A stretch of DNA of 64,000 nt from Bacillota bacterium. Lineage in GTDB: Bacteria > Bacillota > Clostridia > Oscillospirales > Ruminococcaceae. The notes below the pieces were generated by a model. That model did not search any database and was not told the DNA's origin. It was given only the letters and a program-made list of their open reading frames with translations. The stretch's first letter is position 1. Each line of letters opens with the position of its first letter. Positions 59,810-64,000 of the stretch are shown piece by piece. The stretch covers positions 19,865-83,864 of the forward strand of contig JAEWLW010000035.1 of assembly GCA_023457355.1 (NCBI GenBank), in the 5' to 3' direction. The position numbers were made by a program, and so were the translations under genes.

Positions 59810-61045
59810 TTACCACGCAGACGGTAGGATACCGATCAGGTCGAAAATGGCATAAAACGCAGCTGCGCAGAAGAGAACGATGATAACGATCTGTACCCAA
59901 CGCTGTGCGTACCATCCGCACTTCCAGTCGGGCTCTACATCACCATTCTGACGGGCACTGTTGATCATCAGGGCAGGCAGAATCGACATGATTACGCCGC
60001 CGAATGTGCCGGCGAGGTAGATGGCATCCACAAAGCCAATCAGGCCGCTGTAAGCAAGGATAAAGGGGGGAATGCTGACGCAAATGATCGCAATCAGGCG
60101 GGTTTTGGTATCATGCTCGTTTGTGAACTTAAACATATCGACGATGTTGGTCAACATCGAACCACCGACCGCCCAGTAGGAACTCATCATTGCGCAAAGT
60201 GCGAAGAGGTTTGCGGCATAGAGTGCCCAACTGCCGAGCGCCTGGCCCCATGCAAGGGTTGCAACTTCAGTGACATTCTCAGCGCCGGTCAGCGAGATAA
60301 CTGCCAAAGGTACTAAAGAGAGCAGAACGCCAGTGATAGTCATTCCGATAATGACTGCCTTGGGCAGCGAAAGCGGTTCATGACGCAGACCGCGTGCCAG
60401 TTCGGGTACCGCATACTGTGCGATGTAGCAGAAAATAGCAACATTGAAAATAGGAACTGCATAGGTCCAGTTAGTATAGATTGCACGGCTGATATCCGCC
60501 TTGCCAGACAGGAAGGAGAAGCCAATGATCACCGCTAGCAGGACAATCATACCGGAACTGATGAACTTCTCGGCGACGCCGGTCGCCTTCAGACCGAACC
60601 ACACGACTAGAACAGCTGGGATGGTGAACAGCAGACTGCCAATTGGGCGGGAGACCCCGAGCAACTGCGATAGGATGTTGCCGCTGCCATTGGTGTAAGC
60701 GATCATACAGCCGATGGAGTTTGCACAGACCGAGATAAATACGAGTACCGCGCCAAGCTTACCGACGTATCTTTCAGCCAAGCCGGGCAACTGCAACGGC
60801 CTTTTGGTGCGTAACGTGGTCTCGGCAACATAGAGCATAGAGATCGTGGTACAGATTCCGGCGATGATCAGCCAGAGCAACAGAATTGGCCATCCGGCTT
60901 TGCGCGTGGAATAAGCGAGTCCCAGAATACCGGAACCAATATTTGCACCGACGATGATCAATGCGGCTTCCCAGAAAGTCAGCTTCTTGATTGAAAGCGC
61001 GCCTTCTTCAGACATGCTGGGCGACACAACTTGTTTGGTACTCAT
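59810..61045 (-). CDS. Amino acid permease (APC superfamily, aromatic-type)
   Basis: A 411-residue transporter with about 11 helices. The first is LTFWEAALIIVGANIGSGILGLAYSTRKAG, written here by its marks VGANIGSGILGL, which is the unwound substrate-binding region of APC/HAAAP transporters. Other features include FCYIAQYAVPELARGL and a C-terminal final helix near IVIIVLFCAAAFYAIF. It resembles hydroxy/aromatic amino acid permeases more than other groups. AAGGAG is about 8 bases before the ATG. Upstream is a 260-bp AT-rich gap. Co-transcribed with the amidase gene 30 bp downstream. Confidence 0.85.
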   Translation of the reverse strand: MSTKQVVSPSMSEEGALSIKKLTFWEAALIIVGANIGSGILGLAYSTRKAGWPILLLWLIIAGICTTISMLYVAETTLRTKRPLQLPGLAERYVGKLGAVLVFISVCANSIGCMIAYTNGSGNILSQLLGVSRPIGSLLFTIPAVLVVWFGLKATGVAEKFISSGMIVLLAVIIGFSFLSGKADISRAIYTNWTYAVPIFNVAIFCYIAQYAVPELARGLRHEPLSLPKAVIIGMTITGVLLSLVPLAVISLTGAENVTEVATLAWGQALGSWALYAANLFALCAMMSSYWAVGGSMLTNIVDMFKFTNEHDTKTRLIAIICVSIPPFILAYSGLIGFVDAIYLAGTFGGVIMSILPALMINSARQNGDVEPDWKCGWYAQRWVQIVIIVLFCAAAFYAIFDLIGILPSAW

Positions 61046-61520
61046 AAATATACTCCTTTACTTAATAATATAGTGTTGAATTGGATCTCTGCTAAAACTA
61101 TATTACCAACTGTTGGATTTTACAAGATGCATTTTTTATAAAATATTAATTTTATATTTATATATATAAACAAAATATTTACATGCATAGTCAATATTTA
61201 TATATATTAAACATATTTTATGTTTAATATATTCAATTAAAGAGAATAGTCCTGGAGGAAAGCTGGATGTTAAGGCGTAGGACAAACCACTGCTCCATGA
61301 ACTTGTGAGCCAAGGTGTTTTCAATTGCATGTTTTTTCAGGAAAGGCCCCAAGGGACCGGCTACAACGGCGGAATTTCCATTCGTAAATCATACATTCAT
61401 CCATATCGTCCGGCAAAAACGCTGCCAGCTGCACGGCGCTACGCAACATCGCCGGAAAACAAGCGCAAATGGGACATCTGCCGCTATACAGACAGCGCAG
61501 GCATTGTACCTAAGGTGCCG
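61046..61520. other. AT-rich intergenic region, about 475 bp
   Basis: Holds the probable permease promoter. The part 61130-61240 is very AT-rich with repeated TATATAAA/TTTATATA stretches. From 61305 a long plus-strand frame opens, but its first 70 codons match no recognisable protein; only the later part is interpretable as a pseudogene. Confidence 0.4.
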
Positions 61521-61985
61521 GCATTTGTAATCATCCTTCAGCGAATCGTGGTTCTGCTGGAACATAAAGTTGAGCAGGTCTTTGACCGAGACGGCAGGGC
61601 AAAGGTGCAGGTCTCACATCAGGATGGCGAGAGAACGCTTGAAGCTGAGCGGCTGTTGGCCGCTGTGGGAAGACGCCCACATTTTTTTGACGGTCTGACC
61701 CTGAGGCAGGCGGTATTAAAATCGAGCGAGGCGGATATTAGTAAATGAACACCTCAAGACCAATATCTCCGGTGTCTATGCGATTGGGGATTGCTTGGGC
61801 CAAACAATGCTTGTACGGACCACCGCTTCCGCTCAAAGCGAGGTTGCTGCTGAAAACGCGATGGGCCAAAATAAAATCTACTGCCCAGGCTGCGTCCCGT
61901 CTGGGGTTTACAGTTTTCCAGAGGTGGCCAGCCAGGTTTTTGTCTCCTTTCGAATGGTGTGTTGCAACTTCATTCTGTTACAATT
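61521..61985 (+). pseudogene. Degraded dihydrolipoamide dehydrogenase (lpd-like) fragment
   Basis: The middle and interface domains of a dihydrolipoyl dehydrogenase are readable but broken by frameshifts. One frame gives VLLEHKVEQVFDRDG, RTLEAERLLAAVGRRPHFF and GLTLRQA, stopping at 61748. A short stretch near 61715 reads GIKIERGG in a second frame. A third frame from 61741 reads VNEHLKTNISGVYAIGDCLG, TTASAQSEVAAENAMG and VYSFPEVASQVF. These follow each other in the order of intact Lpd, whose usual text is KIERGDILVNEHLKTN. The FAD-binding N terminus and the C-terminal dimer domain are missing. No intact copy or partner complex is nearby. At least two frameshifts, so it is not functional. Confidence 0.78.
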
Positions 61986-62538
61986 GATTTACGGCAAAAG
62001 GCACGGCTGGCAGCCGTGCCTTTTCAGCTTGTTATCTAAGCTGTAAAATGGGAGGAGCATTTGGCCTGATGTCTTCATTCTAGGACCTACTCCGTCCGCC
62101 TGGTAGTCAGTCAGCCATCCTCTCATTTGCAGCGTTTGATTTATGCAGGTAGAACTCATGCGTTCGTGTTACCAAACAGATTGACGGCAATGAGTAATCC
62201 GGGGTATATCTATTGGGGGGATTTGCCTTTGAAAGGTCATTTTGCAAATAGTGTTAGCTTTGATATCAATCAGAATGCGCAGGGAACATATACTTCATAT
62301 ATAAAATTTGTTTCTTATTATCCTAACTAACCATTGATGGGTTAAACAACCCATTATCTATGTTAAGCGTAGCTCGTATTGAGCCGATATTGATAGGTCT
62401 TATCAATAACGCGAAGCTCATGAAGTGGTAGGTCAGATAGTAGGCAGCACAAACATCGGTCGTGTTTACCCCGTATATAAAGGGAAAAACAGCATCGCCA
62501 AGTTGTTGCCCCAACCCAATTTAGCGTCGTCTTTTAGT
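61986..62538. other. Intergenic region, about 550 bp, with a doubtful ORF
   Basis: A short hairpin AAAAGGCACGGCTG/CAGCCGTGCCTTTT near 61994-62026 is a plausible terminator. A 67-codon frame at 62127-62330 ends GTYTSYIKFVSYYPN and could be a degraded tail of a surface or lectin-like protein, but no family can be named. Nothing else is supported. Confidence 0.35.
61994..62026 (+). terminator. Hairpin terminator after the lpd remnant
   Basis: AAAAGGCACGGCTG and CAGCCGTGCCTTTT form a 14-bp stem with a 2-5 base loop and are followed by CAGCTTG. A leftover terminator of the degraded lpd gene is likely. Confidence 0.6.
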
Positions 62539-63675
62539 TCACTTTTGATCTATTAGTTTTCCTTGGTATAGATACTTTTTCTGGATTTGGATTCCAAACT
62601 GCTTTTCACAGGCTTGATACATCGGTATTTCTTTGGAAGAAACGAGTGAAACGCATAGGCCATCTTTCCCGCATCTGCCGGTCCGCCCCGCTTTGTGTAG
62701 GTAATCGTTAGGATCTTCGCTGGCGGTCATGCAAAAGACGATGCCTATATCTTGAAAATCCAGTCCTCTGGCTGCTAGATCAGTGGCAAGGAGCAATTTT
62801 AGTTCGCCGTTTTTAAATGCATCCATAAACCGCTTGCGATCCTGCCGCGTGCTTTCTCCGTGGATGTAATCCGCACAAACGTTGTGGTATTTCAGTTTGG
62901 CTGCCACTTTTTCGAGCATATCTCGATTGTTGATAATCGCGATTGCTTTTGTGGGCTCAAGTGTTGCCATCAGCTTTCTAAGATAATCCGGCTTTTCTCG
63001 TTCCTCGCAGGCCACGCAAATATGCGTAATACTGCTCGGAATGCTTGCCTTTTCAGCTTCAATAATGATATTAGGACGTTTCCCCAATGCCTCAACCGTT
63101 GCTTTTGTATGCTTAGAGATACTGGCAGAAACCACGACCAGCTGGGTGTCCCGCAGGGCTTTTTTAATAACTGCGCTAACCAGCTGCATATTGTTGCGAT
63201 TAAACAAAAGATCGCCTTCGTCGACAATAATTGTTTTGACCAAGTGCGCAGGAATATGTTTTTTCTGCATCAAATCCAACATTCTGCCCGGCGTTCCAAC
63301 AACAATTTGCGGCTTGGTTTTTAGCGCCTTTATTTGCAGATCAATATTTGCATTTCCAAATACTAAAGCACTTCTGACTGGGATACCGCTGTTAGAAGCG
63401 AGCAGCTCAATTTGCCGGTGTACCTGTAGTCCAAGCTCGTGGGTTGAAACGAGTATCACCGCCTGACAACTGGTTTGGATAATCTCCTGTCGTTGAAAAA
63501 TCGGGAGTAGGTAGCCCAGGGTTTTCCCGCTCCCCGTCTGAGCACAAGCAATTATATTTTCTTCAGCGACAATGCCAGCGAACATTTTGTCTTGTATTCC
63601 AATGGGCTGGGTAATGCCTTGTTTATTTAGTCCTGCAATGAGTTCCGGCCTTAGACCGATTGTTTCAAAATTCAT
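62539..63675 (-). CDS. DEAD-box-like RNA helicase with DEGD motif
   Basis: A 378-residue two-domain helicase. The first domain has the Q-motif region (MNFETIGLRPELIAGL, IGIQDKM), motif I AQTGSGKT with Lys51, VGTPGRML, then motif II as VDEGD (152-155) rather than DEAD, and motif III as SAS (183-185) rather than SAT. The second domain has LLLATDLAARGLDFQDIG and HKAGRTGRCG (motif VI). Sequence after this is short, with no RNA-binding tail. It unwinds or anneals RNA using ATP; the changed motifs II and III may alter coupling. The window lacks an obvious partner gene. Confidence 0.88.
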   Translation of the reverse strand: MNFETIGLRPELIAGLNKQGITQPIGIQDKMFAGIVAEENIIACAQTGSGKTLGYLLPIFQRQEIIQTSCQAVILVSTHELGLQVHRQIELLASNSGIPVRSALVFGNANIDLQIKALKTKPQIVVGTPGRMLDLMQKKHIPAHLVKTIIVDEGDLLFNRNNMQLVSAVIKKALRDTQLVVVSASISKHTKATVEALGKRPNIIIEAEKASIPSSITHICVACEEREKPDYLRKLMATLEPTKAIAIINNRDMLEKVAAKLKYHNVCADYIHGESTRQDRKRFMDAFKNGELKLLLATDLAARGLDFQDIGIVFCMTASEDPNDYLHKAGRTGRCGKDGLCVSLVSSKEIPMYQACEKQFGIQIQKKYLYQGKLIDQK

Positions 63676-63741
63676 ATTGATCCCCTGCTTTTCTTATCTC
63701 TTGGTCGGCTTAAAAATCTGTTCTTAACAGCTCAATCAAGC

Positions 63742-63871
63742 TTAAAATACATCGTTTAAAATAATTTCTAGTTCTATAGACAAAACTTTGGCAATATCAA
63801 AATCATTATCTTTATCTTTTAAAGCCAATGGTATATTGGTTTCAACAAGTTTTTTCTTTTGTTCCAATTCT
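63742..63871 (-). pseudogene. 3' remnant of an unknown gene ending at the family 2 repeat
   Basis: On the minus strand an open frame reads LELEQKKKLVETNIPLALKD (shown in part) and ends NDVF before TAA at 63742. The frame continues a few codons into the repeat element, where it meets a stop. No start or ribosome site is available, so it is a cut-off tail, most likely truncated by the repeat's insertion. The family is not recognisable; the sequence is charged and AT-rich. Confidence 0.45.
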
Positions 63872-64000
63872 AAGGAGCCTCTGATTAATTCAGGGGCGGG
63901 TTAACGGCGAGAGAATTTTGTGGCTGACAAGGCAAAAAGCGGAAATAAAGCTGGCGCTTATGGCTGTTTTTTAACACAGTCAGACGCGAAATTAGCCGCT
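63872..64000. mobile_element. MITE-like repeat, family 2, copy 2 (inverted, cut by window end)
   Basis: AAGGAGCCTCTGATTAATTC begins an inverted copy of 7968-8130. The 129 bases visible match positions 8003-8130, reverse complemented, with about six substitutions and one indel. The other terminal repeat would lie about 35 bp beyond the window. Non-coding. Confidence 0.68.

Overview
The window looks like a chromosomal segment of a low-oxygen Bacillota bacterium of class Clostridia, probably Eubacteriales; the genus cannot be fixed from the sequence. The evidence is strong AGGAGG-type ribosome sites, the clostridial glgC/glgD pair, an AgrD/AgrB peptide system, a DUF4317 protein, TAXI-type TRAP transporters, a lipoprotein flavin reductase and the absence of respiratory oxidases. 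Base composition is roughly balanced. The agr region (about 29.6-32.6 kb) and the last 3 kb look more AT-rich.

0.0-8.1 kb: the 3' end of a glycerophosphodiester phosphodiesterase gene, then a minus-strand group: luxE-like acyl-protein synthetase, luxC-like acyl-CoA reductase, a DsrE-like protein and an SDR dehydrogenase, with an HDOD gene upstream and glycogen phosphorylase beyond it. 8.2-16.1 kb: glycogen metabolism, with a GH13 glucanohydrolase (minus) and glgB-glgC-glgD-glgA (plus). 16.2-29.1 kb: a TetR regulator with a chemoreceptor, a macro-domain protein, a membrane LuxR regulator, a DUF4317 protein, a HAD phosphatase, a flavocytochrome-like reductase lipoprotein, and a second chemoreceptor co-transcribed with an FMN-binding-type lipoprotein. 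29.7-32.6 kb: a complete agr quorum-sensing locus (agrA-agrC-agrD-agrB), whose 47-residue AgrD gene is easily missed.

33.2-43.4 kb: a sugar-acid catabolic cluster. An IclR regulator precedes a TAXI-TRAP transporter, an enolase-superfamily dehydratase, a DapA-family lyase, a YhcH-like protein, a KDPG-type aldolase, a 2-keto-3-deoxygalactonokinase and a Gfo/Idh oxidoreductase. 43.6-51.3 kb: a second TAXI-TRAP transporter with a LysR regulator, a biotin-type carboxyltransferase, a class III CoA-transferase and an orphan OadG-like subunit, suggesting uptake, CoA activation and decarboxylation or transcarboxylation of an organic acid. 51.5-56.4 kb: an RpiR regulator divergent from a GltS-type symporter, an opine dehydrogenase-family gene and an ornithine cyclodeaminase-family gene, here proposed to be an opine-type amino-acid module. 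57.0-61.0 kb: a kdpDE-like two-component pair without kdpFABC, then a permease-amidase pair. 61.3-64.0 kb: a decayed dihydrolipoamide dehydrogenase, an atypical DEAD-box helicase and a gene tail next to a small repeat element.

Two families of short non-coding mobile-like repeats are visible. One (374-605, 23871-24186, short form 41657-41731) has ends like CAGNCTGTCGAAAAA and lies downstream of gene ends. The other (7968-8130 and, inverted, 63872-window end) has ends like AAGGANCCNCTGATT, and its two copies are nearly identical. Both look like non-autonomous transposable elements (MITEs); no matching transposase is in the window.
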